Assembly (NCBI GenBank): GCA_002343985.1
Contig: DDTB01000017.1
Location: forward strand, 1-64,000
Direction: 5' to 3'
Source: Chitinophagaceae bacterium UBA2375
GTDB lineage: Bacteria; Bacteroidota; Bacteroidia; Chitinophagales; Chitinophagaceae
DNA length: 64,000 nucleotides
Shown: positions 51,545 to 60,318 of the stretch, piece after piece
How the letters are laid out: each line of letters opens with the position of its first letter
How positions within the stretch are numbered: the first letter of the stretch is position 1
Translations under genes and position numbers: made by a program
Notes under the pieces: generated by a model
What the model saw: only the letters and a program-made list of their open reading frames with translations
Told to the model about the DNA's origin: nothing
The model's database searches: none

Positions 51545-52882
51545 ATGACCAGGCATTTTTTCCCCATCTTCATTCTTGGTATTTGTTTAGCCAACAATAT
51601 ACAGGCACAGGTAAAAACAAGGACTGAAGATAAAAACTGGACGGCACAGTCAGCCGAATTGGCAAATACCCTTGAAGCAGATTATATCATCCGGGTAGGC
51701 GATATTGATAACCTGGGCTTTGGCTGGCCCGAGGGCTTTGATCCTTTCTGTAGCAGAAGCACCGAAGTGCACAGTTACCCATGGGAGGCAAAGAAAGAGG
51801 ATGCAGCGGGATTCGACAGGATCCTTATGTCATCGAAATTTAATCCCAACGCGTCTTTGACATGTGGCAATGATGGCTACAGCGCCGCGTATGATCCCAA
51901 ATTGAGCAAGCCTGTCACCTACCAGTTGCCCACAAAGATTTTGAAAGACGCGGATATACAAAATGCCTACCTGCAAATTTTCCTGGACGATTTTCAATCG
52001 CCTACGTTCTGTTCAAAATTTCGTGTAACCATAAACGGTAGCCGTTTCGCGGAAGCGGAAAAGCTTTTATCCTTTCTTGATCAAACCGGCCCGGTGGGTA
52101 AACTCGTCACCATACCAATACCCGAAGAATTTTATAAAGGGTTTAAAGAAAAACCGGTAATGAGCCTGTATATTGATGATGTGAATGGTTCGGGGGATGG
52201 TTTTGCGATTGATTTTATCCGCTTGCTGGTTAACCGCAAGCGTGACAACACCTGCAAGGGAACCATCATTGGGCGTGTACTGGATAAGGAAACAGAGCAA
52301 CCCATAGCAAACGCGACCGTTTTCCTGGCGGATAAATCAAGTGTAACAACCAATGCGGAAGGGCAGTTCCGGATCACAGGGGTGCCGACAGGCTATGAAA
52401 TCGTCAGCGCCAGTTATGCAGGCTATAATGATGGCGCTGCAGGGGCTGATATCGGCGAAGGAGAAGATAACCCGGAAACTGTCATCTATCTTAAAAAAGG
52501 CGTACAGGCTACATTCAACAACCAGTCAATTCGTGTAGGCGAAACCGTTAGTCTGAATAATATCATGTTCGACCAGGGGAAATCTGACCTAAGGGCCGAA
52601 TCAAAGCCCGAGCTCGATAAAGTGGTGCAATTTTTGCAAGCCAACCCGGGCGCTGAAATTGAATTATCGGGCCATACATCTTCAGAAGGCATGGCTGCTA
52701 TGAACCGCTCTTTGTCGTACCTGCGCGTGAACGCCTGCAAGGAATACATTGTACAAAAGGGAATCGACCCGGGCAGGGTTATTGCGGTTGGGTATGGGCC
52801 AGATAAGCCGGTTGCGCCAAATGATACGGAACCCAACCGAGCAAAAAACCGCCGCGTGGAAATGCGCGTTGTTAAAATCTAA
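51545..52882 (+). CDS. OmpA-family outer-membrane protein with carboxypeptidase-regulatory-like domain
   Basis: A 445-aa protein with a signal peptide (cut at NIQAQ). Residues about 60-230 are an unassigned beta-rich domain with paired Cys. Residues about 235-320 form a carboxypeptidase-regulatory-like beta-sandwich (GTIIGRVLDKETEQPIANATVFLADKSS). The C-terminal about 110 residues are OmpA peptidoglycan-binding: NIMFDQGKSDLRAESKPEL, IELSGHTSSEG, RAKNRRVEMRV. It anchors the outer membrane to the wall. Confidence 0.9.
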   Translation: MTRHFFPIFILGICLANNIQAQVKTRTEDKNWTAQSAELANTLEADYIIRVGDIDNLGFGWPEGFDPFCSRSTEVHSYPWEAKKEDAAGFDRILMSSKFNPNASLTCGNDGYSAAYDPKLSKPVTYQLPTKILKDADIQNAYLQIFLDDFQSPTFCSKFRVTINGSRFAEAEKLLSFLDQTGPVGKLVTIPIPEEFYKGFKEKPVMSLYIDDVNGSGDGFAIDFIRLLVNRKRDNTCKGTIIGRVLDKETEQPIANATVFLADKSSVTTNAEGQFRITGVPTGYEIVSASYAGYNDGAAGADIGEGEDNPETVIYLKKGVQATFNNQSIRVGETVSLNNIMFDQGKSDLRAESKPELDKVVQFLQANPGAEIELSGHTSSEGMAAMNRSLSYLRVNACKEYIVQKGIDPGRVIAVGYGPDKPVAPNDTEPNRAKNRRVEMRVVKI

Positions 52883-52919
52883 TTTACCATCTCTTATACC
52901 TGTTATAAATATTTTCAAC

Positions 52920-53471
52920 ATGCCTACTTATTTAATTGCCATTGCAGTACTTGGACTGGTAGTACTCATCGTGATTGGATTATATAATAAAATGACGCGC
53001 ATGCGCATCCTGACACAGGAAGCCTGGAGCGGGATTGGAGCGACCCTTCAGCAAAGGCTTGACCTGGTCCCCAACCTGGTGGAAGTGGTGAAAGGTTATG
53101 CGGGCCATGAAAATAAGACGCTGACGGATGTGATTAAAGTGCGGAATGAATCGATCAGCGCGCTGACCCCTGAAGCCCAGATTGAAGCGGCTAAACATAT
53201 GCAGGCCGCTTTGATGAATGTAAGGGCTTTGTCTGAACAATACCCTGACCTTAAAGCGAATATGAACTTTGTACGGTTACAGGAAGAGTTGGCTGCTATT
53301 GAAGAAAAGCTGAATCAAAGCCGCAGGTATTATAATGGCACCGTGCGCAACTACAATCAAAGCATATCCGTGTTTCCTCATAACATGGTGGCCTCTGTCT
53401 TCGGCTTTAAGGCATCACCATTTTTCCTCGAAGATGCCTCAGCACAAACGGCCCCCAAGGTTTCTTTTTAA
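52920..53471 (+). CDS. LemA-family protein
   Basis: A 183-aa protein from MPTYLIAIAV (a longer frame overlaps the OmpA gene and is rejected). One N-terminal membrane helix is followed by the LemA helical bundle: QEAWSGIGATLQQRLDLVPNLVEVVKGYAGHE, NFVRLQEELAAIEEKLNQSRRYYNGTVRNYNQSISVFPHNMVASVFGF. LemA proteins are typically paired with DUF2207 or TPM-domain genes, as here with the next gene after 10 bases. Confidence 0.94.
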   Translation: MPTYLIAIAVLGLVVLIVIGLYNKMTRMRILTQEAWSGIGATLQQRLDLVPNLVEVVKGYAGHENKTLTDVIKVRNESISALTPEAQIEAAKHMQAALMNVRALSEQYPDLKANMNFVRLQEELAAIEEKLNQSRRYYNGTVRNYNQSISVFPHNMVASVFGFKASPFFLEDASAQTAPKVSF

Positions 53472-53481
53472 ACCTGCTTAC

Positions 53482-55617
53482 ATGATATTGAGGCCGATCA
53501 TCATTTTCTTATTCTCTTGCCTGGCAGGAATGCCTGTGCATGCGCAGCCCCGGGATTATGCGAAGAAGTCGCTCCTATTTTTATCGGAACTGGAACAAGA
53601 TAGTTTGATTCGTGGCGCAGCCGCCGGCCTGATGCAAGACAGGGGCATGCCTAAATCTGTATTTTACCGGAAGTATGCGGAGTACCGGCCGGTGCTTCAG
53701 CAAATGATCCGTAAGCGATTGCCTGATCATTTCCGCGTGATCGACAAGAAGTATAAAACCGTCCCTGCTGCAGGTTCCGAAAGTTTTCGGCAAATCAGGG
53801 CAGAGTATGTAAGGGAACTGGAAAGCACTGTGCGCGCATCAATGCTCGCGCAACCATCGTTCATGCAAGCCATCCTATTGCATGTGGATGAAACAGACCG
53901 CATCCTTTCATTTCATAGTGATATAAAAGTACACAGTGATGGGAGGATCATTGTGGATGAGCAAATAGAAGTTTATAATGGCAATGGAGTTGCACGCAGT
54001 TCAAATGATGAGATACAACGAGGCATCAGAAGAAGTTTTCCCACACGCTATAAAACAGCTAAAGGCTTCAATAGCAGTACAGGTTTCAGGGTGCTGTCCG
54101 TGACAGTCAATGGGGATCGGGAAATATATGAATTAAAGAAAGCGCCCAATGGGGTAGATATGTATATTGGTAACCCGGTGGTGAATCTCGACAAGGGGGT
54201 ATATACTTACGGGATTACTTATGAAACAGAAAGGCAGTTGATTTTTCATAATCAGAAAGATGAACTGTACTGGAATGTGAATGGCAACGGGTGGAGTTTT
54301 TCATGCGACAGTATTTCCGCCCTTATCCAATTTCCCAAAAATGCCCGGATCATGGAATCGGCATGTTATACCGGTGTACAGGGGTCTGCAAGTACATCAT
54401 GCCGGTCCAGAATTTTATCAGATTCCAGCATATTTTTTTCAGCCATCGGTTCGCTGATGCCTTTTGAAGGCCTGACCATTGCCGCTTCTGTTGAAAAAGG
54501 GGTGGTTTCGCCGCCATCACAATTGCAAAATGCCTGGCAATGGACCAAGGATAACCTGATCGTTCCGGTGATGGGCTTGTTTGTGTTGTTGTTTTTATTT
54601 TTTCATTTCAGGCATTGGTGGAAGGTTGGCCGTGACCCCAGGGGCGGCACCGTCATTCCACGCTTTGCGCCGCCTGCCGGCTTTTCACCTGCCGATGCCG
54701 GCTACCTCTACCGGCAGGCATACAGCGAGGATTTATTTGCCGCATCAGTGATAGACCACGCGGTGAATCGGCGTTTAATCATCAACGTGAGTAAGGAAGG
54801 TGTGATTTTCAAAAGCACACATTATGCTTTTGATGCACCACCGGGCTCACAATACCAAACGGAGCGCCATTGGCAATCTTATGAATGGTATGGGTATGAT
54901 GTGAGCAGTTTATATGGAAAAGAGGTTTCTAATGGTACATATAATGCATCCATCGCGGCCATAAACAGGAGTTTACATCAGCAACTTAAAAACAGGATGT
55001 TGAAAACGAAGGGGCGTGCAAACAGTTTTAAATCCCTTTTTTCATTGAATGACCAGGCTGTTGGCATTGGCATATTTGTATTGTTTTTGTTGGGTTTTGG
55101 CGGCATTATCTACTTAGCGATGTTTGGTACAAAAACTTTGGTCTTGTTATCTGCGGCATTGTGGTTGGTCTGCCTCATCATACAGATTGTCTTTATGAGA
55201 ATCATTAAGGCATATACACCGGAGGGCAGGAAGTACATGGATGAAGTGCAGGGCTTTCGCATGTACCTGGCCACAGCGGAGCAACATGTATACGATGCGA
55301 TGAACCCACCGGAGAAGAACCTGCAATTATTTGAAAAATACCTTCCCTATGCCATTGCCCTGAATTGTGAACAGGCATGGTCTGACCAGTTTGCCGATGT
55401 GCTCGAGTCAACGATGCAACAAGGGCAATCCCCCTCATACCTGCGCGGGGTTTCCGGGTCTGGGTTCAGGTCGGCCGGGTTATACTCCGGTATCAGCAGC
55501 GGTTTGAGCGGCGCCATATCATCTGCATCCACGCCACCATCCAGCAGCAGCGGGGGCAGTTCCGGAGGTGGAAGTTCAGGCGGCGGCGGCGGTGGCGGCG
55601 GTGGCGGCGGATGGTAA
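53482..55617 (+). CDS. DUF2207-family membrane protein with Gly-rich tail
   Basis: A 711-aa protein beginning MILRPIIIF (signal peptide; the frame extends upstream into LemA but that part is not used). A periplasmic DUF2207 domain follows (SFHSDIKVHSDGRIIVDEQIEVYNGNG, GVYTYGITYETERQLIFH). Then a membrane helix (about 355-378), a cytoplasmic stretch, two more helices (about 530-575) and the tail of Ser/Gly ending in a run of glycines and W, typical of DUF2207. The extra 150 residues between signal and domain are unassigned. Terminator follows. Confidence 0.88.
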   Translation: MILRPIIIFLFSCLAGMPVHAQPRDYAKKSLLFLSELEQDSLIRGAAAGLMQDRGMPKSVFYRKYAEYRPVLQQMIRKRLPDHFRVIDKKYKTVPAAGSESFRQIRAEYVRELESTVRASMLAQPSFMQAILLHVDETDRILSFHSDIKVHSDGRIIVDEQIEVYNGNGVARSSNDEIQRGIRRSFPTRYKTAKGFNSSTGFRVLSVTVNGDREIYELKKAPNGVDMYIGNPVVNLDKGVYTYGITYETERQLIFHNQKDELYWNVNGNGWSFSCDSISALIQFPKNARIMESACYTGVQGSASTSCRSRILSDSSIFFSAIGSLMPFEGLTIAASVEKGVVSPPSQLQNAWQWTKDNLIVPVMGLFVLLFLFFHFRHWWKVGRDPRGGTVIPRFAPPAGFSPADAGYLYRQAYSEDLFAASVIDHAVNRRLIINVSKEGVIFKSTHYAFDAPPGSQYQTERHWQSYEWYGYDVSSLYGKEVSNGTYNASIAAINRSLHQQLKNRMLKTKGRANSFKSLFSLNDQAVGIGIFVLFLLGFGGIIYLAMFGTKTLVLLSAALWLVCLIIQIVFMRIIKAYTPEGRKYMDEVQGFRMYLATAEQHVYDAMNPPEKNLQLFEKYLPYAIALNCEQAWSDQFADVLESTMQQGQSPSYLRGVSGSGFRSAGLYSGISSGLSGAISSASTPPSSSSGGSSGGGSSGGGGGGGGGGGW

Positions 55618-55658
55618 AACCACATATTTATGTATCACCCATACTGTAACATTATATG

Positions 55659-55681
55659 AAACCCTTGCCTGGCAAGGGTTT
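55659..55681. terminator. Intrinsic terminator after lemA-DUF2207
   Basis: AAACCCTTGC, loop CTG, GCAAGGGTTT followed by TGCTTTATG: a perfect 10-bp stem. Confidence 0.8.
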
Positions 55682-55817
55682 TGCTTTATGTTAACAATTG
55701 AATATGCCTGAATTTTCACACAATCATGCGATTGTGCAGGGCTTTTTTTGACGCCATCTTTGTATCGTCAAAAACAAATAAACATCACACCGGAAAACCG
55801 GATTAAAAAGTAAAGCC

Positions 55818-56357
55818 ATGAAAAAATTATTCATCCTCAGCCTCTCCATCCTCAGCATGGCGTCCATAGCCATTGCGGGCCCCGGTTCAAATGCTACCGA
55901 TAACAACAAGCATATCAGCACCGCGTACAGCCGTCCGGCCGATGGTATTTCCCGCGGCAGTTTCCACAGTATCCGCATCGAAAATGATATTGATGTGGTG
56001 TTAACCGAAACTAACCTGGCAGGCATTACCGTTGTTGCCAACGACGATGCAACAAGGGCCATTCAGTTCAAAGTGAAAAAAGGCGTCCTGCACATTTACA
56101 GCAAAGGACGTTCCATGAAAGGCAAAGCGGTAGTGTATGTACCGGTGAAAAACCTGCAAACCCTTGAAGTTATGGGCAACTCACATGTGAGCAGCGCCGG
56201 TCCCTTAAGCGGACCATCCCTCCGCCTGAAAATTCACGGTGAAGCAACATTCAATATCAGGTCAAACGGCGATGTAGCTGTTGAATCAAGCCCGGATATT
56301 GAAATACAGATGAGCAAAACCGTACGCAAGTGCCAGCCGGCCATCGCCAAAAAGTAA
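55818..56357 (+). CDS. GIN-domain (DUF2807) secreted protein
   Basis: A 179-aa protein with a signal peptide (SILSMASIAIA). The DUF2807 head domain is clear: GSFHSIRIENDIDVVLTETNLAGITVVANDDATRAIQFKVKKGVLHIYSK, then a right-handed beta-helix-like stretch (LEVMGNSHVSSAGPL, LRLKIHGEATFNIRSNGDV). It is shorter than many members (220-250 aa). Family role unclear, cell-surface adhesin-like. A near-consensus promoter (TTG, 20 bases, CATCTTTG) lies upstream at about 55733-55763. Confidence 0.82.
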   Translation: MKKLFILSLSILSMASIAIAGPGSNATDNNKHISTAYSRPADGISRGSFHSIRIENDIDVVLTETNLAGITVVANDDATRAIQFKVKKGVLHIYSKGRSMKGKAVVYVPVKNLQTLEVMGNSHVSSAGPLSGPSLRLKIHGEATFNIRSNGDVAVESSPDIEIQMSKTVRKCQPAIAKK

Positions 56358-56422
56358 TACAGGTTTTCAGATTGTGTGTGTCATATATCCGTATCCATTG
56401 TTTAGTAAGAAGCAGCAGCAGA

Positions 56423-56462
56423 GATTCCCGCGAACCGTTTGAAAAACCGGCGAGCGGGATTC
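56423..56462. terminator. Bidirectional terminator between the GIN and psuG genes
   Basis: GATTCCCGC (56423-56431) pairs with GCGGGATTC (56454-56462), with CCGTTT/AACCGG inside; T-rich tail on one side. Confidence 0.7.
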
Positions 56463-56467
56463 CTGTT

Positions 56468-57382
56468 TTATACTAACTCCAACATTGAAACGGCTATTTT
56501 CGCGCCAAGAGCGGCGTTATTTTTGATCAGTGATATATTCGCTTCCAGGCTTTCCCCCTTACTGTGTTGGGCAATGTATTGTAGAATAAAAGGTGTTACA
56601 TCTTTACCCTTAACCTGTTTGGCCGCCGCCGCCTGTAAAGCTTCCCGGATATGTGTTTCCATAACAGCGGCGTCTATTTCATCTGACGCGGGCAAGGGGT
56701 TGGCAATCAACACCGAACCTTTCAGCCCAAGCCCCCACTTGGTATGGATCATGCGGGCCAGGGAGTTTGTTTCGTCTATTCGTAACGGTGATTTATACCC
56801 GCTTTTTGACGAATAGAAACTCGGGAATTCGTCTTGCCCGATGGTTACTACGGGAATCCCTTTCGTTTCGAGGTATTCCAGCGTCAGCCCGATGTCGAGG
56901 ATAGATTTTACGCCCGCGGATACAACGGCCACTGAGGTATCGGCCATTTCCGTGAGGTCCGCTGAAATATCCATGCTGGTTTCCGCGCCCCGGTGCACGC
57001 CGCCGATGCCGCCCGTAACAAAAATTTTAATACCTGCCATGGATGCGATGCGCATGGTAGCCGCAACGGTGGTGGCGCCGTATAATTCCCTGCTGATCAC
57101 GTATGGCATATCGCGGAGGCTTACTTTCCATACATCCGGCGCGTGGCCAAAATATTCCAGTTCTTCCCGGCTCAGCCCCACGTGGCATTTGCCCCCAAAT
57201 ATGGCGATGGTGGCGGGGATGGCGCCGTTGTCGCGCACGGCTTGCTCAACCGCGAGGGCCGTTTCCACATTTTTCGGGTAGGGCATACCGTGAGAAATAA
57301 TGGTGGACTCAAGCGCCACTACGGGTTTCCCGGTTGACAGCGCTTCGCTGACCTCGGGCAATACATGCAGGTAAGGATTCAT
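56468..57382 (-). CDS. psuG: Pseudouridine-5'-phosphate glycosidase
   Basis: A 304-aa PsuG enzyme that splits pseudouridine 5'-phosphate into uracil and ribose 5-phosphate. Family signatures: VVALESTIISHGMPYPKNVETA, AIFGGKCHVGLS, ATTVAATMRIASMAGIKIFVTGGIGGVHRG (catalytic Lys), SILDIGLTLEYLETKGIPVVT. Length normal. Its ATG overlaps the psuK stop by one base. Confidence 0.95.
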   Translation of the reverse strand: MNPYLHVLPEVSEALSTGKPVVALESTIISHGMPYPKNVETALAVEQAVRDNGAIPATIAIFGGKCHVGLSREELEYFGHAPDVWKVSLRDMPYVISRELYGATTVAATMRIASMAGIKIFVTGGIGGVHRGAETSMDISADLTEMADTSVAVVSAGVKSILDIGLTLEYLETKGIPVVTIGQDEFPSFYSSKSGYKSPLRIDETNSLARMIHTKWGLGLKGSVLIANPLPASDEIDAAVMETHIREALQAAAAKQVKGKDVTPFILQYIAQHSKGESLEANISLIKNNAALGAKIAVSMLELV

Positions 57383-58308
57383 CAGGCAGGATAGTATTTA
57401 TGAACCAGGTTTAAAAGTTGTTCCTGGTCCAGGTGAGGGGCATTGGCGCCATGAACCTGTAAAATTTCGGCAGACAGTGTGTGGGCCAGCTTCAGGCAGC
57501 CTTCATCCGGCAGTCCGAGGTATTTACCCAGGATGAAGCCCGTCAGCGAACCATCGCCCGCGCCGGTACAGTCAACCACTTCAATATCCGGAGCAGGCAG
57601 GGTTATTGTTTGTTCCCGGCTATACAGCGCGGACCCATGCTGCCCATTGTGCAGCCATATTTGGTGGACACCGCGGCCCAGGAGTTCTTCCACCTGTTGC
57701 TGCGTGAAAAAGGCTTTTTCAGAACATATCGCCGGGATCTCGTCTTCGTTTGGAGTAACCAGGTGCAGGCCACGCAAATCAATATCTTTTAATTTTCGTG
57801 CAGGCGGCACCGATACCGGCTCAATGATAAAAGGGATCCCTGTTTCATTGCTGAATGCCAGCAACCATTCAATGGATTCCCTGCTGATATTGGCATCCGC
57901 GAGCAGGTAGGCTGCGGTGCTGAGCAGGTCCCTGTTTTTCTGCAGGTGTTCCGGTGTAATAAGGTGAATGGATGCATTGGTGAGGAAAGCGGTGTATAAT
58001 GAACCGTCCGCGTCGAGTATGCCCGTATATTTTCCAGACAGTCCATCACGGATGATCATGCCATCCATCAATACGCCGGCCTCGGCGCATACTTGCCTGA
58101 GCCAGTCGCCGTCGCTGTCGTTGCCTACGGCGCTGATCAATTGTACCGGCACACCAAAAAGGGATAACTGGTGTGCAATGTTGCGGCTTACGCCCCCGGC
58201 TGTTTTGGTAACTGTTGCGGGGTTGGTGGTGGCGGTTAAAACCCCCTCGGTGGCATGGAACAATTCATCCACCAGGGCCGCGCCAATGCTGATAACGGGC
58301 TTTGTCAT
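57382..58308 (-). CDS. psuK: PfkB-family kinase, likely pseudouridine kinase
   Basis: A 308-aa ribokinase-like protein: GGVSRNIAHQLSLFGVPVQLISAVGNDSDG at the N-terminus and the anion-hole motif VDCTGAGDGSLTGFILG near the C-terminus. Coupling to psuG strongly suggests that it phosphorylates pseudouridine to feed PsuG. Its ATG lies 4 bases after a TATTTTTG box (minus strand, 58320-58313). Confidence 0.9.
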   Translation of the reverse strand: MTKPVISIGAALVDELFHATEGVLTATTNPATVTKTAGGVSRNIAHQLSLFGVPVQLISAVGNDSDGDWLRQVCAEAGVLMDGMIIRDGLSGKYTGILDADGSLYTAFLTNASIHLITPEHLQKNRDLLSTAAYLLADANISRESIEWLLAFSNETGIPFIIEPVSVPPARKLKDIDLRGLHLVTPNEDEIPAICSEKAFFTQQQVEELLGRGVHQIWLHNGQHGSALYSREQTITLPAPDIEVVDCTGAGDGSLTGFILGKYLGLPDEGCLKLAHTLSAEILQVHGANAPHLDQEQLLNLVHKYYPA

Positions 58309-58312
58309 GCCG

Positions 58313-58320
58313 CAAAAATA
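58313..58320 (-). promoter_or_regulatory. -7 box abutting psuK
   Basis: TATTTTTG on the minus strand, then CGGC and the psuK ATG; the same TTTGCGGCATG junction as at the M16 gene (31690). Confidence 0.5.
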
Positions 58321-58382
58321 ATGGCATGGGAGGAATTAAGGGAGATGATTTAAGACATGATTTGCAGGATGCCTGCACTTAC

Positions 58383-59372
58383 TTATTGTCCGAACCCGCT
58401 TTTCTCCCATAATACCCGCACCGGCATGCGGTAAATATCGGTCCAGCTTTCAGGGCCATGTTTTTCTACATAAGCTTCTACGATGCGGTAGCCGATATAA
58501 TATCCAATGGCCCCCGGGCCCCCGTTTTTGAAAATTTTTTCTGAACGGCTCGCAAGGGCGAGCGCGTGATCGGGATTTGATGTAAAGAGGAAGGGTTTGA
58601 GTTTTTCGAAAATCTTTTTTTCATTTTCCCTGCAGAATGCCAGTTCCTTGCTTGAATACATCAGGTAGTCCTGCAATGGGATGCTGTCGCCTAATATTTT
58701 CTGATTGACATACACCGCAAAACCTTCATTAACGCAACGGTACAGGCCGCGGGCCGTTGTGTCGGGAACAACGCTGAAATCATACACCTGGTGATTGATT
58801 TCATGCGGCAGCATGCGCACAATATGTTCAATGCTGTTGATCGGGTGCGACATATCGAGCACCATAATGCCATCACCCAAACCGCCCATATCTGTTACTT
58901 TACTTCCAAAGAGAAAACACCATTTCCCTTCAGCCGGCAAGCCGCTGTATTGGAATATGGCGGTTGCTGTTTGTTCAATGAAAGAGGGCAGGTGCTGTTG
59001 CAGGAATGCACTTGTTTTAGCATCCATCATGGAAAGACTGTCGTTCCGCAATTTGTTCATGATCTGTATGTACCTCTCTTCGGTTCCTACATAACCGCTC
59101 CACACATCCTGGTAAGGCTTAAAACTATGGGCCAGCATCGCGGCACGCCAGTTTTGTTCCGAAGCGCCTGCTTGTTCATACATTACCCTCACTTGCTGTT
59201 TGAAGATATTGTACACGGTTAATTTGCCATCGAAAAGCCTGGTGCTATCGGGCATTTGCATCAGTTTCTCATATGTTTCCCTGCGGATGCCCTGCTGCGC
59301 TTCGGTACGCAAACTAAAAAGGCACATGCCAACCAGGCATGATAATACCGGAAGGAGTTTTGGAATTTTCAT
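58383..59372 (-). CDS. DUF2268-type secreted zinc protease
   Basis: A 329-aa protein with a signal peptide (cut near RTEAQQ). Zinc motif HEINH in MLPHEINHQVYDF and the downstream Glu in CVNEGFAVYVNQK fit a gluzincin. GGPGAIGYYIGYRIVEAYVEKHG is typical of DUF2268 C-termini. Substrate unknown. The ATG lies four bases after a TAATTTTA box (59384-59377), itself 20 bases from a TTG (59407-59405). Confidence 0.8.
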   Translation of the reverse strand: MKIPKLLPVLSCLVGMCLFSLRTEAQQGIRRETYEKLMQMPDSTRLFDGKLTVYNIFKQQVRVMYEQAGASEQNWRAAMLAHSFKPYQDVWSGYVGTEERYIQIMNKLRNDSLSMMDAKTSAFLQQHLPSFIEQTATAIFQYSGLPAEGKWCFLFGSKVTDMGGLGDGIMVLDMSHPINSIEHIVRMLPHEINHQVYDFSVVPDTTARGLYRCVNEGFAVYVNQKILGDSIPLQDYLMYSSKELAFCRENEKKIFEKLKPFLFTSNPDHALALASRSEKIFKNGGPGAIGYYIGYRIVEAYVEKHGPESWTDIYRMPVRVLWEKSGFGQ

Positions 59373-59376
59373 GATG

Positions 59377-59407
59377 TAAAATTATCGGATTGCGTACGCC
59401 TGCGCAA
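59377..59407 (-). promoter_or_regulatory. Promoter abutting the DUF2268 gene
   Basis: Minus strand: TTG, 20 bases, TAATTTTA (last base off consensus), CATC, ATG. Confidence 0.55.
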
Positions 59408-59520
59408 CCGCATAAATATGTGTGTGAATTTCCCGATCTGGTAAGCGAATTAAAGTCGAATATGCGCGCAAGCATAATACAAGCTGAGACCGGGTTGGAG
59501 ATTTGCAAAAACGATTTTAT

Positions 59521-60213
59521 ATGAAATATGCAGAAAAGACCATTGGCAGCATTGTAGCGGAAAACTACCAGGCGGCTGCCGTTTTTGATAAATACCGACT
59601 TGATTTTTGCTGCGGCGGTAAAAAGTTGCTGGGCGAAGCCTGCAGCCAGCGCCAGATCAACGTGGAAGAAGTGGAAGCCGATTTGCGGCAATTGACTCAA
59701 TCCGCTGATCCCGCGAAGGCCTTTCAGCAAATGGATAGCGGAACCCTGATCAGTTATATTTTATTGCAGCACCATTTTTATATCCGGCAATATGGCCCGA
59801 TTATACTCCAGCACCTGGAAAAAGTGGCGCATAAACATGGCGGTAATTTTCCATACATGATCAGGGTGGCGGCTGTGTTCTCCGCTTTGCTGGAAGAATT
59901 GCTGCAGCACATGCGCAAGGAAGAAGAAGTATTGTTCCCGGCTATACGTTCGCTTGATTTACCCGGATCAAATTCAAACGTACACATACAGGCGCCTATC
60001 CGCGTGATGGAACAGGAGCATGATGAAGCCGGCTTTTTGCTGGAAGAAATCCGTACACTGACCAATAACTATACCATTCCCGAACAGGCCTGCACAACAT
60101 TCCGCATCAGCCTGATGGAACTGGAAGAGTTTGAGGCCCGTATGCATGAACATGTTCACCTCGAAAACAATATCCTGTTTCCAAAAGCGCTTCATATGAT
60201 GATACCTGCATGA
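59521..60213 (+). CDS. ric: Iron-sulfur cluster repair di-iron protein
   Basis: A 230-aa ScdA/YtfE (Ric) protein; MKYAEKTIG is the start (a TTG six codons upstream is not needed). The ScdA_N domain contains DFCCGGKKLL with the CC pair. The hemerythrin-like domain supplies the di-iron ligands: LQHHFYI, LQHMRKEEEVLFPAI, EQEHDEAG and HVHLENNILFPKAL. It repairs Fe-S centres after nitrosative or oxidative damage. Single gene with its own terminator. Confidence 0.94.
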   Translation: MKYAEKTIGSIVAENYQAAAVFDKYRLDFCCGGKKLLGEACSQRQINVEEVEADLRQLTQSADPAKAFQQMDSGTLISYILLQHHFYIRQYGPIILQHLEKVAHKHGGNFPYMIRVAAVFSALLEELLQHMRKEEEVLFPAIRSLDLPGSNSNVHIQAPIRVMEQEHDEAGFLLEEIRTLTNNYTIPEQACTTFRISLMELEEFEARMHEHVHLENNILFPKALHMMIPA

Positions 60214-60250
60214 GGAATCTTTTATATACAATACCCTGAAAGGCCTGGAA

Positions 60251-60300
60251 CGGCCCATCCATGTATATAAACCACCGAAACATGGATGGGCCGTTTTATT
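60251..60300. terminator. Bidirectional terminator between ric and prpE
   Basis: CGGCCCATCCATG (60251-60263), 17-base loop, CATGGATGGGCCG (60281-60293), then TTTTATTTT: a perfect 13-bp stem. Confidence 0.9.
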
Positions 60301-60318
60301 TTGACAAGAGATTAGGAT

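Noticed and set aside
52749..52919. Upstream extension of the LemA frame
   Set aside because: Overlaps the conserved OmpA C-terminus; LemA homologues start at the membrane helix at 52920.
53335..53481. Upstream extension of the DUF2207 frame
   Set aside because: Overlaps LemA coding sequence; the signal peptide starts at 53482.
55347..55625. Proline-rich minus-strand frame
   Set aside because: Mirror of the glycine-rich tail of the DUF2207 protein.
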